Shown here: positions 26,259 to 34,196 of the stretch, in pieces
How the letters are laid out: every line of letters begins with the position of its first letter
Position numbering within the stretch: the first letter of the stretch is position 1
Source of the DNA: Bradyrhizobium lablabi
Lineage (GTDB): Bacteria > Pseudomonadota > Alphaproteobacteria > Rhizobiales > Xanthobacteraceae
Assembly (NCBI RefSeq): GCF_900141755.1
Contig: NZ_LT670844.1
Location: 496,001-560,000, forward strand
Length of the DNA stretch: 64,000 nucleotides
Direction: 5' to 3'
Notes under the pieces: generated by a model
Databases searched by the model: none
Told to the model about the DNA's origin: nothing
What the model saw: the letters and a program-made list of their open reading frames with translations, nothing else
Made by a program: the position numbers and the translations under genes

Positions 26259-27029
26259 ATGCAAACGCTCAATCCTCATTGCGGCGTCGATCGCGACCCG
26301 CGCGGCGTCGTCCGCCTGACGATCACGAACGCCGGTTCGCTCAATATTCTGGGATCGGCCGTGATCAACGCCGTCCGCGAGGGCCTGGAGCTTCTCGCCA
26401 AAGACCGGCAGATTCGCGTGCTGATTCTCGCCGGCCAGAGCGAGAAGAGCATGATCGGCGGCGCCGACATCAAGGAAATGGCAAAACTCGATCAGGGTTC
26501 CGCGGAGAAGTTCATCACGGGTTTGCGCGACCTCTGCGAGGCGGTGCGGGCGTTTCCCGGACCGGTGATCGCGCGGATGCCGGGCTGGTGCCTCGGCGGC
26601 GGCCTCGAGGTCGCAGCCGCCTGCGACTTCCGGATTGCCGCGCACGACGCCAAATTCGGCATGCCCGAGGTCAGGGTCGGGATCCCCAGCGTGATCCATG
26701 CCGCGCTGCTGCCGCGGTTGGTCGGCTGGGGCCGCGCCCGCTGGCTGGTGATGACGGCCGAGAATATCGACGCGCCGACCGCGCTGGCCTGGGGATTGGT
26801 CGACGTGGTGGCGGCGGAAGGCGGGCTCGATGCCGCGGTCGAAAAGACCGTCGCGGCGCTACTGGAATGCGGCCCCGAGGCGCTGCGTTCGCAGAAGGCG
26901 CTGCTGCGGCAATGGGAAGAACTGCCGCTGAAGGAATCCGTCGATCTCAGCATCGGCGTGTTCGGAAAATCGTTCCTGAACGAGGAGCCGCACCGGCTGA
27001 TGCGGGCCTTTGTCGAGCGGAAGCGGTAG
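26259..27029 (+). CDS. Enoyl-CoA hydratase/isomerase family protein
   Basis: A 256-residue crotonase-fold protein from ATG 26259. The oxyanion-hole motif is MIGGADIKEMAKL. The second block GWCLGGGLEVAAACDFRIAA then FGMPEVRVGIPSVIHAALLP gives the usual Gly pair and active-site region. The length fits a monofunctional hydratase or isomerase. It is divergent from the TetR gene with a 210-bp intergenic region, and a thiolase follows 300 bp downstream across a repeat. The precise acyl-CoA substrate is unknown. Further upstream starts run into sequence without family similarity. Confidence 0.85.
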   Translation: MQTLNPHCGVDRDPRGVVRLTITNAGSLNILGSAVINAVREGLELLAKDRQIRVLILAGQSEKSMIGGADIKEMAKLDQGSAEKFITGLRDLCEAVRAFPGPVIARMPGWCLGGGLEVAAACDFRIAAHDAKFGMPEVRVGIPSVIHAALLPRLVGWGRARWLVMTAENIDAPTALAWGLVDVVAAEGGLDAAVEKTVAALLECGPEALRSQKALLRQWEELPLKESVDLSIGVFGKSFLNEEPHRLMRAFVERKR

Positions 27030-27051
27030 GGCCGAGCAGCCGAGCCGAGCT

Positions 27052-27187
27052 GTCATCGTCCGCCAACGGGTCGGCGCAAAACGCCGCCCGATGACAGGCT
27101 CCGGCGGACGATCCAGTAAGCACAGCCGTCTCGATTCCCACAAACTTCACGGCGTACTGGATCATCCGCCTTCGCGGATGATGACAG
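27052..27187. repeat. Dispersed repeat, TCATCGTCCG variant of the CCAGTA/TACTGGAT family, copy 3
   Basis: tgtcatcgtccgccaacggg ... cggcggacgatccagtaag, then gcgtactggatcatccgcc ttcgcggatgatgacagtt. The internal ccagta/tactgg core matches the copies at 11228 and 18140, but the outer hairpins use a different sequence. It occupies most of the 303-bp gap before the thiolase gene; I see no gene there. Confidence 0.75.
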
Positions 27188-27332
27188 TTGTGGTTGTTGG
27201 ACCCTCACGGGGCAGTCACCTCACGACAATTTATGCCCTCCCCAGCGTTGCAAATCCGGCGGCGCATCATATGATGAATGTCATGCAAATAATACCGCGC
27301 TCCACCAAGCGCGACATTGAGGAGCCCCCGCC

Positions 27333-28529
27333 ATGGCCGCCGCTTCCGATCCCGTCGTCATCGTTTCCGCCGCCCGCACGCCGCTCGGCCGGTTCATGGG
27401 CGATCTCTCGCCGTTTTCCGCGCATAAACTCGGTTCCCATGTGATCGGCGCCGCGCTCGAGCGGGCAAAGCTTGCGCCGGAGCGGATCGACGAAGTGTTC
27501 ATGGGCAACGTGCTGCCCGCAGGCCAGGGCCAGGCCCCGGCGCGGCAGGCCGCGCGTGGCGCCAAATTGCCGGACGCCACGGGAGCTACCACCATCAACA
27601 AGGTCTGCGGCTCCGGCATGAAGGCCACCATGCTGGCGCATGACATCATCAATGCCGGCTCCGCCGAGATTGTCGTGTCCGGCGGTATGGAGAGCATGAC
27701 CAACGCGCCCTATCTTTTGGCGAAAGCGCGAAGCGGCTATCGCGCCGGGCATGACCGGATCATCGACCACATGGTGATGGACGGGCTGGAAGACGCCTAT
27801 GAGGTCGGCCGCTCGATGGGCGATTTCGGCGAAGCGACCGCGGAAGCCTATCAGTTCACCCGCGCCGACCAGGACGCTTACGCCATGGAAACGCTGACCC
27901 GCGCGCGCAAGGCGGTGGAGGGCGGCGCGTTCAAGGCCGAAATCGTGCCGTTGACGGTGACCGAAAAGGCCGGTCCGCGGACCATCGGCAGCGACGAGAT
28001 TCCCCTAAAAGTCGATCCCGCGAAGATTCCGGGATTGAAACCGGCGTTCCGCCCCAACGGTACAATCACGCCGGCCGCCTCCTCGGCCAATGCCGACGGC
28101 GCAGCGGCGCTGATTCTCACAAAACGATCGCTCGCCGATCGCGAGGGGTTGCCGACGCTGGCCGTGATCAAGGGTCACGCCACCCACAGCCAGGAACCGC
28201 AATGGTTCACCACCGCGCCGATCCCGGCCATTCGAAAGCTGCTGGACAAGGTCGGCTGGAGCGTCGGCGATGTCGATCTGTTCGAGATCAACGAGGCGTT
28301 CGCGGTGGTGGCGATGGCGGCGCAGCGCGACCTCGGAATCCCCAGAGACAAACTGAACATCAATGGCGGCGCCTGCGCGCTCGGCCATCCCATCGGCGCG
28401 ACGGGAGCACGCCTGATCGTGACGCTGCTGCATGCGATGGAAGCGCAGAATTTGAAGCGCGGCGTCGCCGCGCTCTGCATCGGCGGCGGCGAGGCCACCG
28501 CGGTTGCGGTGGAGCGCATCTCGCACTAG
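27333..28529 (+). CDS. Acetyl-CoA C-acetyltransferase (thiolase)
   Basis: Condenses two acetyl-CoA or cleaves 3-ketoacyl-CoA. It has 398 residues. The nucleophile is C92 in INKVCGSGMKATMLA. The other active-site blocks are FEINEAFAVVAMAAQ (His site region) and GGACALGHPIGATGAR (Cys/His). Length and motifs match PhaA/AtoB-type biosynthetic or degradative thiolases. It starts with ATG 27333 after AGGAG-like sequence. It is monocistronic as far as visible, followed by two palindromic repeats. Confidence 0.92.
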   Translation: MAAASDPVVIVSAARTPLGRFMGDLSPFSAHKLGSHVIGAALERAKLAPERIDEVFMGNVLPAGQGQAPARQAARGAKLPDATGATTINKVCGSGMKATMLAHDIINAGSAEIVVSGGMESMTNAPYLLAKARSGYRAGHDRIIDHMVMDGLEDAYEVGRSMGDFGEATAEAYQFTRADQDAYAMETLTRARKAVEGGAFKAEIVPLTVTEKAGPRTIGSDEIPLKVDPAKIPGLKPAFRPNGTITPAASSANADGAAALILTKRSLADREGLPTLAVIKGHATHSQEPQWFTTAPIPAIRKLLDKVGWSVGDVDLFEINEAFAVVAMAAQRDLGIPRDKLNINGGACALGHPIGATGARLIVTLLHAMEAQNLKRGVAALCIGGGEATAVAVERISH

Positions 28530-28577
28530 AGCATGATCCGAAAAAGTGGAAACCGGTTTTCCGAAAAGATCCTGCTC
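28529..28577. repeat. GAGCATGATCC...GGTTTTCCGAAAAGATC dispersed repeat
   Basis: Begins on the last base of the thiolase stop: gagcatgatccgaaaaagtg ... ccggttttccgaaaagatcctgctc. Its ends are imperfect inverted copies (gagcatgatc / gatcctgctc). This element type is widespread in Bradyrhizobium-like genomes. Confidence 0.75.
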
Positions 28578-28588
28578 AAACAAAAGGA

Positions 28589-28635
28589 TAGCGCTAGAGC
28601 CTGATTCAACTCAGTTGAATCAGGCTCTAGCGCTA
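28589..28635. repeat. Perfect 47-bp palindrome
   Basis: 23-base arms (28589-28611 and 28613-28635) around a single C at 28612: tagcgctagagcctgattca on the left and its exact complement on the right. It lies between the thiolase and the MFS gene, just after another dispersed repeat. It would form a very stable hairpin, and could terminate transcription or mark a repeat-insertion site. Confidence 0.9.
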
Positions 28636-28729
28636 CGGCCATGTCCTAAAACGAGGGAAGTGCGGCATTTATGTCGCGCGGCCGTTACGTTAGGATGTGC
28701 AACCTTCCAGATAAGTTTTCAGGGGCTCA

Positions 28730-30013
28730 ATGATCTCGAATTGGCTGTCGGCCGCGCTTGCCCGCCGCAATATTCATTACGGCTGGGTGATGGTCGGCGT
28801 GACCTTCTTCACCGCGCTGATCTCGGCCGGCACGGTGGGCGCGCCCGGCGTGTTCATCGTGCCGCTGCAACATGAATTCGGCTGGACCACGGCGGAAATT
28901 TCCTCCGCGCTGTCGATCCGTTTCATTCTGTTCGGACTGATGGCGCCGTTTGCCGCGGCGCTGCTCAACCGCTACGGCCTGCGCAATGTGACGCTCGCGG
29001 CCTTGCTGGTGGTGGTCTCCGGCCTCGTGGCCTCGCTGGCGATGACAAAGGTCTGGCACCTGATGCTGCTGTGGGGCGTGGTGATCGGCATCGGCACCGG
29101 CATGACCGCGCTGGTATTGGGCGCAACCATCGCCACGCGCTGGTTCGTGGCGCGGCGCGGATTGGTGGTCGGCATTCTCACCGCCAGCGTCGCGACGGGC
29201 CAGCTCGTCTTCCTGCCGCTGCTGGCAACGCTGACGGATCGCTACGGCTGGCGGATCGCGCTGGGACTGGTATGCCTGATGCTGGGCGTCGCGGCATTCG
29301 CCGTGCTGATGATCATGCGTGATCGCCCGAGCGACCTCGGTTTGCGGCCGTTCGGCGATAAAGGCACGGAGCCGCTGCCGGCGCCGCCTCCCAACAACGC
29401 CCCGATCATGGCGGCGGCACTGGGCACCTTGCGCGACGCCTCGAAGTCACAGGTGTTCTGGATCCTGTTCGCGACTTTCTTCATCTGCGGCGCCTCAACC
29501 AACGGCCTGGTCCAGGTGCATCTGATTCCGATGTGCCTCGATTTCGGCATTCCGCAGGTTCAGGCCGCGAGCCTGCTCGCCGCCATGGGCATTTTCGATT
29601 TCTTCGGCACCATCGTCTCGGGCTGGCTGTCGGATCGTTACGACAACAGGTATCTGCTGTTCTGGTATTACGGCCTGCGCGGGCTGTCGCTATTGTTCCT
29701 GCCCTTCACCAACTTCTCGTTTTATGGGCTGTCACTGTTTGCGATGTTCTACGGCCTCGACTGGATCGCCACCGTGCCGCCGACGGTGCGGCTCACCGCG
29801 CAACGCTTCGGGCCCGAGCGCGCCAATCTGGTGTTCGGCTGGATCTTTGCCGGCCACCAGCTCGGCGCAGCCACCGCAGCGTTCGGTGCCGGCCTGTCAC
29901 GAACCTTGCTTGCGAGCTATCTGCCGGCCTTCTTCGCCGCTGGCGCGTTATGCATCGTTGCCGCGTTGATCGTGCTGGCGATCTCGCGGCAGGTGAAGCC
30001 GGTCACAGCGTAA
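28730..30013 (+). CDS. MFS transporter, OFA/monocarboxylate-carrier-like
   Basis: A 427-residue inner-membrane protein with 12 predicted helices and a central cytosolic loop (about residues 205-225). The start HYGWVMVGVTFFTALISAGT and the signature LSDRYDNRYLLFWYYGLRGL are typical of the oxalate/formate antiporter-monocarboxylate group. Motif A is degenerate. The substrate is probably a small carboxylate, but this is not shown. It is downstream of the thiolase and convergent with the DUF805 gene. Confidence 0.85.
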   Translation: MISNWLSAALARRNIHYGWVMVGVTFFTALISAGTVGAPGVFIVPLQHEFGWTTAEISSALSIRFILFGLMAPFAAALLNRYGLRNVTLAALLVVVSGLVASLAMTKVWHLMLLWGVVIGIGTGMTALVLGATIATRWFVARRGLVVGILTASVATGQLVFLPLLATLTDRYGWRIALGLVCLMLGVAAFAVLMIMRDRPSDLGLRPFGDKGTEPLPAPPPNNAPIMAAALGTLRDASKSQVFWILFATFFICGASTNGLVQVHLIPMCLDFGIPQVQAASLLAAMGIFDFFGTIVSGWLSDRYDNRYLLFWYYGLRGLSLLFLPFTNFSFYGLSLFAMFYGLDWIATVPPTVRLTAQRFGPERANLVFGWIFAGHQLGAATAAFGAGLSRTLLASYLPAFFAAGALCIVAALIVLAISRQVKPVTA

Positions 30014-30044
30014 GCATGTAGTCCAAGGCGCTTACCTCGCAATT

Positions 30045-31037
30045 TTAGGCCGAGGAAGGACTGAGATCGGGCGGGTTGACCGATAGCCCATAGGTATTGT
30101 CGAGGTCGCTGCCGCGCTTCGAGAGAAGCCAGATAAGCAGGATCAGGCACCCAAGGCCTTGCACGATTGAAAGCGCGGTAAACGGATTAATGAGGAGGGA
30201 AGCCAGCATCAGCGGGTTCGCCAGAAAGGTGAGAGTGAGCACTGACGGCAGGCCGAACGGGAACAGGATGATCCACCAACCTTTTTGGTTTAGATCGTGA
30301 AGGCGCCTGATGGTCGACGCCGTCACGAACATCATCACAAACCCGGTCAGCAGCGCGCTTGCCAAGGCTGCCGCGCCCGCAAGCATCGATATGGATATGG
30401 ATTGTGCACCAGGCCGAGCGAGTCCACGTATCGGACTAAATATGCCGAGAACTCCGATGATGATCATCTGGCCAAGGACGATTGCCAATATCAGCCCAAG
30501 GGAGATTGACAAATGAAGGAGGAAGGTTTGGCGGCCGAGCCGGCCTTCGCAGGTGGTGGCAAAATGCGCAAATCTCAGAATTTTTTTGGGGCTGTGCTCA
30601 AGGTAATCTCCGCTTGGAAGAACAGCCAACAATGCTCCGAACGCCATTTCAAACCAGAATGGCAGCCCTGTGACGGGCGAGGTCGTAGGCAATGGCCATA
30701 CGCCCAGAGACGCGCTCGCGATTCCGAACGCGAACAGCATCTGGAGCGGGCCGATCGGGAAAAGCAGAAGCCATACGCCGGAGAGACCGAGTTCACGTAG
30801 GCGTCGCCGGGCAAAGAACACGAGGGGTCCGCCCATGACGAGCAAACCGATCCCGAGCAGTAACGGACGCAATAGCGCGCGCACGATCGCCATCGCGGGG
30901 TCCATGCCTGCGGCGTAGGCCATTGTAATCGTGCCTGCAATGAAAGGCAGGACGACAATCGCTGCGGATGAGATGATAAGCGCGGCGAGATAAGGAAGCC
31001 GGCCAGTGCGGCCTTGCCACAGATCCAAGAATTTCAT
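30045..31037 (-). CDS. Membrane protein with two tandem DUF805 domains
   Basis: A 330-residue multi-pass inner-membrane protein from ATG 31037 (AGGA about 8 bases upstream). Two repeats are visible. The first has FLDLWQGRTGRLPYLAALII and RRRLRELGLSGVWLLLF. The second has FAHFATTCEGRLGRQTFLLH and IRRLHDLNQKGWWIILFPFG. Each carries the DUF805 pair of motifs GR..R and RRL.DL...GWW. Most DUF805 proteins have one copy. The function of the family is unknown. It is convergent with the MFS gene. Confidence 0.8.
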   Translation of the reverse strand: MKFLDLWQGRTGRLPYLAALIISSAAIVVLPFIAGTITMAYAAGMDPAMAIVRALLRPLLLGIGLLVMGGPLVFFARRRLRELGLSGVWLLLFPIGPLQMLFAFGIASASLGVWPLPTTSPVTGLPFWFEMAFGALLAVLPSGDYLEHSPKKILRFAHFATTCEGRLGRQTFLLHLSISLGLILAIVLGQMIIIGVLGIFSPIRGLARPGAQSISISMLAGAAALASALLTGFVMMFVTASTIRRLHDLNQKGWWIILFPFGLPSVLTLTFLANPLMLASLLINPFTALSIVQGLGCLILLIWLLSKRGSDLDNTYGLSVNPPDLSPSSA

Positions 31038-31216
31038 CGGCGTTTCCTGAGACATCACGACCGCTGGAGAGGGTCGGAGTTTCCGATAAGCTGATCGCAG
31101 GCTATGCCTCATTCCATTGCAAAAGCGTAAAGGCTGCAACACTGCGCGGCCACTCGCTAATGTTGTCGACCTGCGCGCAAGGCTAAATTAAGCTTGATGG
31201 AAACGCGCTCGGGCGC

Positions 31217-32776
31217 CTAAGGCCTGATCGTCATATTGGTCGCCGGCCCCGGCGTGCGCAGCGGTTCGGCGAGGCGCGCAAATTCGCACAACAACGAGCG
31301 GGTCTTGCGCGGGTCGATGATTTCCTCGACCCAGAATTTTTCGGCCGAGCGGAACGGCGAGCGCAATTTGTTGAGGCGGTCCTCGATCTCCTTCAGCTTC
31401 GCCGCGGGATCGGCGGCGGCGTCGATGTCGGCGCGATAGGCGGCCTCAATGCCGCCTTCGAGCGGCAGCGAGCCCCAATAGGCCGAGGGCCAGGCGTAGC
31501 GGATCGAAAAGCGGTCGGCCGGCTGATGCACGACGCCGGCGACGCCGAAGGAATTGCGCACGATGATGGTGCACCAGGGCACCGTGGTCTGGTTGACGGC
31601 CGCCATCGCGCGCACGCCGTGGCGGATGGTTGCGGCTTTCTCCGCGTCAAGCCCAATCATAAAACCCGGGCAATCCATCAGATAGACCACCGGCAGATGG
31701 AAGGTTTCCGCAAAATCGACCCAGCGCACCACTTTCTGGCAGGCTTCCGCCGTCCATGATCCGCCATAGTGAAAGGGATCGCTGGCGAGCAGCAGCACCG
31801 CGCGGCCTTCGAGCCGCGCCAGCCCCACGATCATCGAGCGGCCGAAATTCGAGGCCATTTCGAAGAACGAGCCCTTGTCGACAACGGCATTGATGATGGG
31901 GCGCATCTTGTAGACCTGGCGGCGGCTGCGCGGCACCGCCTTCATCAGGGATTCGTCCTCTCGTTCCGGATCGTCGTTGCTCTCAAGCGTCGGCGGCAAT
32001 TCGTAGACCGAGGACGGCAGATAGGACAGAAAGCGCTTGGCGCGCTCGAACGCTTCCTCTTCGGTCTCGACGGCATCGTCGACGCCGCCGGCGCGGGTCT
32101 GGATCTCGGCGCCGCCAAGTTCCTGTTTTGTCAGGTCCTGGCCGAGCCGTTTTACGACCGGCGGACCCGCCACAAACATCGCCGAGTTTTTTGTCATCAC
32201 CGAATAATGGCTCGCCGCCAGCCTGGCGGCGCCCAAGCCCGCAACCGAGCCGAGGCCTAAGCCTACCACCGGCACGCGGGCCATGTTCGAGGTCGTGTAC
32301 CAGTACCAGCGCGTGCCGCCGATGCCGCCCGGCAGATTGGCCGCGCCCTTGGTCTCGATGGTCTTCACCGAGCCGCCACCGCCGGAGCCTTCGATCATCC
32401 GGATGATCGGCAGCCGAAAATCATGCGCCATCTCCTCGGCCATCAAAGGCTTTGCCGAGATCGAGGCGTCCGCGGAGCCGCCGCGCACGGTGAAATCATC
32501 CCCGACCACGACCACGGTGCGGCCGTCGATCTTGCCGCGACCGAACACGCAATTCGCCGGCGTCAGATTCTTGAGTTCGCCGTTCTCGTCATATTCGGCG
32601 ATGCCGGAAATGGCTCCGATCTCGTGAAAGCTCTTTTGATCGAGCAGTTTGTCGATGCGCTCGCGGACGGTGAGCCGGCCCTGGTCGCGTTGTCGCTTGA
32701 CCTTGTCAACGCCGCCCATCTCGCGCGCGAACGCTTCGCGCCGAGCGAGGTCGTCGAGCTCCGGCTTCCAGTTCAT
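31217..32776 (-). CDS. Acyl-CoA carboxylase carboxyltransferase (beta) subunit
   Basis: Transfers CO2 from carboxybiotin to an acyl-CoA (propionyl-, acetyl- or similar). It has 519 residues with N- and C-terminal carboxyltransferase halves. Motifs: KVKRQRDQGRLTVRERIDKL, oxyanion-hole glycines in MIEGSGGGGSVKTIETKGAA and GLGSVAGLGAARLAASHYSV, and MDCPGFMIGLDAEKAATIRH in the second half. No biotin carboxylase gene is in the window. The GGAGG ribosome site lies in the 3' end of the upstream IclR gene, with which it overlaps by 71 bp. A free biotin-carrier protein is encoded just beyond the regulator. Confidence 0.9.
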   Translation of the reverse strand: MNWKPELDDLARREAFAREMGGVDKVKRQRDQGRLTVRERIDKLLDQKSFHEIGAISGIAEYDENGELKNLTPANCVFGRGKIDGRTVVVVGDDFTVRGGSADASISAKPLMAEEMAHDFRLPIIRMIEGSGGGGSVKTIETKGAANLPGGIGGTRWYWYTTSNMARVPVVGLGLGSVAGLGAARLAASHYSVMTKNSAMFVAGPPVVKRLGQDLTKQELGGAEIQTRAGGVDDAVETEEEAFERAKRFLSYLPSSVYELPPTLESNDDPEREDESLMKAVPRSRRQVYKMRPIINAVVDKGSFFEMASNFGRSMIVGLARLEGRAVLLLASDPFHYGGSWTAEACQKVVRWVDFAETFHLPVVYLMDCPGFMIGLDAEKAATIRHGVRAMAAVNQTTVPWCTIIVRNSFGVAGVVHQPADRFSIRYAWPSAYWGSLPLEGGIEAAYRADIDAAADPAAKLKEIEDRLNKLRSPFRSAEKFWVEEIIDPRKTRSLLCEFARLAEPLRTPGPATNMTIRP

Positions 32777-33680
32777 TCGTATCCTCCGTCTTGATCATCT
32801 TGTTATGATGGTTCGGGACCGGAAGCGCCTTTCTCTCCAGCCGATTGTTGAACAGTTCTCCGTCGCCGCCTTCAAGCAGGCTGCCGACCGCGGCGCCCAG
32901 GTCCAAAAGCCTTGGCGCGACCTCCTTGTGCAGCCGCTTCTCATCATACATCGCCGAGAGCAGACCGATCGTGACCACGACGAAGGTCTGGTATTGCGGC
33001 GACCACAGCGGCACCGCGAGGCCGTTGATGTGCGGGCTCCATAGGCCGCAGGCGACGACATAACCATGCTCGCGCAGGAAGCGGCGGTTGTCCTCGAGAC
33101 GGGGCCGCAGCAGCTTGGCGGCTTCTGGAGTTTCCCGTTCCATTTCGATGAGCAAGGCATCGCCGACGTCGTCATCGAGGGCCGCCGTATAGGCGTGGCC
33201 TGCGGCGGTGCTCGCCATAGCGATGCGGCTGCCGATGGTTTCATGCAGGCCGAGCGCGTTGTCGGCGCGCGCAAACTCCAGATAAACCAGGTGGAAACGA
33301 TCGGGGATGACAAAACCGACGGTCCCCGGCAATTGCTCGGCGACATCCTGCAATCGCAGCCGGATCAAATTGCGCAACTGCAGGCCCCGCATCATCGAGG
33401 TACTCATGGCGACCGCGCTCGGGCCAATACGGTATTTCTGGTCGCGCGGCAGGTAGACGAGCTGGCCCATCCGGGTCAGCGTATGGGTCAGGCGCGACAC
33501 GGTCGATCGCGGCAGCCCGCAGCGATTGGAGATTTCCAGATTGCCGAGCCGCGCCTCGTGGCCCTCGAAGCAGCGCAACACGTCGAATGCGCGCGATACG
33601 ACCTGGATGACGTCACCCTCGCCGGCGAGATCGCTGGCGAGCATTCCCTGTTTACTGAGCCGCTCCGAACGTCGTCCCAT
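32706..33680 (-). CDS. IclR-family transcriptional regulator
   Basis: A 324-residue regulator. The winged helix (about residues 24-85) includes VIQVVSRAFDVLRCFEGHEA and CGLPRSTVSRLTHTLTRMGQ. The IclR effector domain (about 100-275) includes GSRIAMASTAAGHAYTAAL and the end LYDEKRLH-like MYDEKRLHKEVAPRLLDLGA. The last 40 residues (basic, Arg-rich) are beyond the usual family end and overlap the carboxyltransferase start in another frame. It is divergent from the biotin-carrier gene, and probably controls both. Confidence 0.88.
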   Translation of the reverse strand: MGRRSERLSKQGMLASDLAGEGDVIQVVSRAFDVLRCFEGHEARLGNLEISNRCGLPRSTVSRLTHTLTRMGQLVYLPRDQKYRIGPSAVAMSTSMMRGLQLRNLIRLRLQDVAEQLPGTVGFVIPDRFHLVYLEFARADNALGLHETIGSRIAMASTAAGHAYTAALDDDVGDALLIEMERETPEAAKLLRPRLEDNRRFLREHGYVVACGLWSPHINGLAVPLWSPQYQTFVVVTIGLLSAMYDEKRLHKEVAPRLLDLGAAVGSLLEGGDGELFNNRLERKALPVPNHHNKMIKTEDTNELEAGARRPRSARSVRARDGRR

Positions 33681-33837
33681 GTGGCGCCCTGCCGATCATT
33701 CCGTCTGGCGGAATAAAATTCCACTTGCAGATCAAGCTACCTCAGGCAATCTGCGGCCACAAGCCGAGGGCGCCCGCCCTTTTATAATGCGCGTATCCCG
33801 ACCGCGATTGCGTGCAGTGGCTGCCCCGGAGAACGGA

Positions 33838-34059
33838 ATGCCAGACATCAAGATTGTGACCGAAGTGGCCGGGCGGATTTGCGCGCTTCCCGTGGAAGTC
33901 GGCGGCAGCGTCGGCGACGGCGACGATATTGCCTTTGTCGAAGCCATGAAGATGGAGATCCCGGTGGCATCGCCCGCGGCCGGCAAGCTCAAATCGATCC
34001 TGGTCAGCCTCGATGATGTGGTCGCCGAGGGCCAGGTGCTGGCGATCGTCGAGACCTGA
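33838..34059 (+). CDS. Free-standing biotin carboxyl carrier (biotinyl-lipoyl) protein
   Basis: A 73-residue single biotinyl domain from ATG 33838 (GGAG 8 bases upstream). The biotin attachment motif is FVEAMKMEIPVASPAAGKL, with Lys in AMKM, preceded by VGGSVGDGDDIA and followed by LVSLDDVVAEGQVLAIVET: an entire carrier domain and nothing else. It is divergent from the IclR gene, beyond which lies the carboxyltransferase. Together they supply two of the three parts of an acyl-CoA carboxylase; the biotin carboxylase must be elsewhere. Confidence 0.88.
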   Translation: MPDIKIVTEVAGRICALPVEVGGSVGDGDDIAFVEAMKMEIPVASPAAGKLKSILVSLDDVVAEGQVLAIVET

Positions 34060-34196
34060 ACGCCTCAATTTTGAGGCGCTGCCGCTTCGCAGTATCTCCT
34101 CTGCCCCCATATTAGGCGATAGCGCCGGTTTCGGCGCTGGCCGATGCGGCGTAAAACCAGCCTCGCGGTGACCTCACCGCGTCGCGGGGACCCGAC

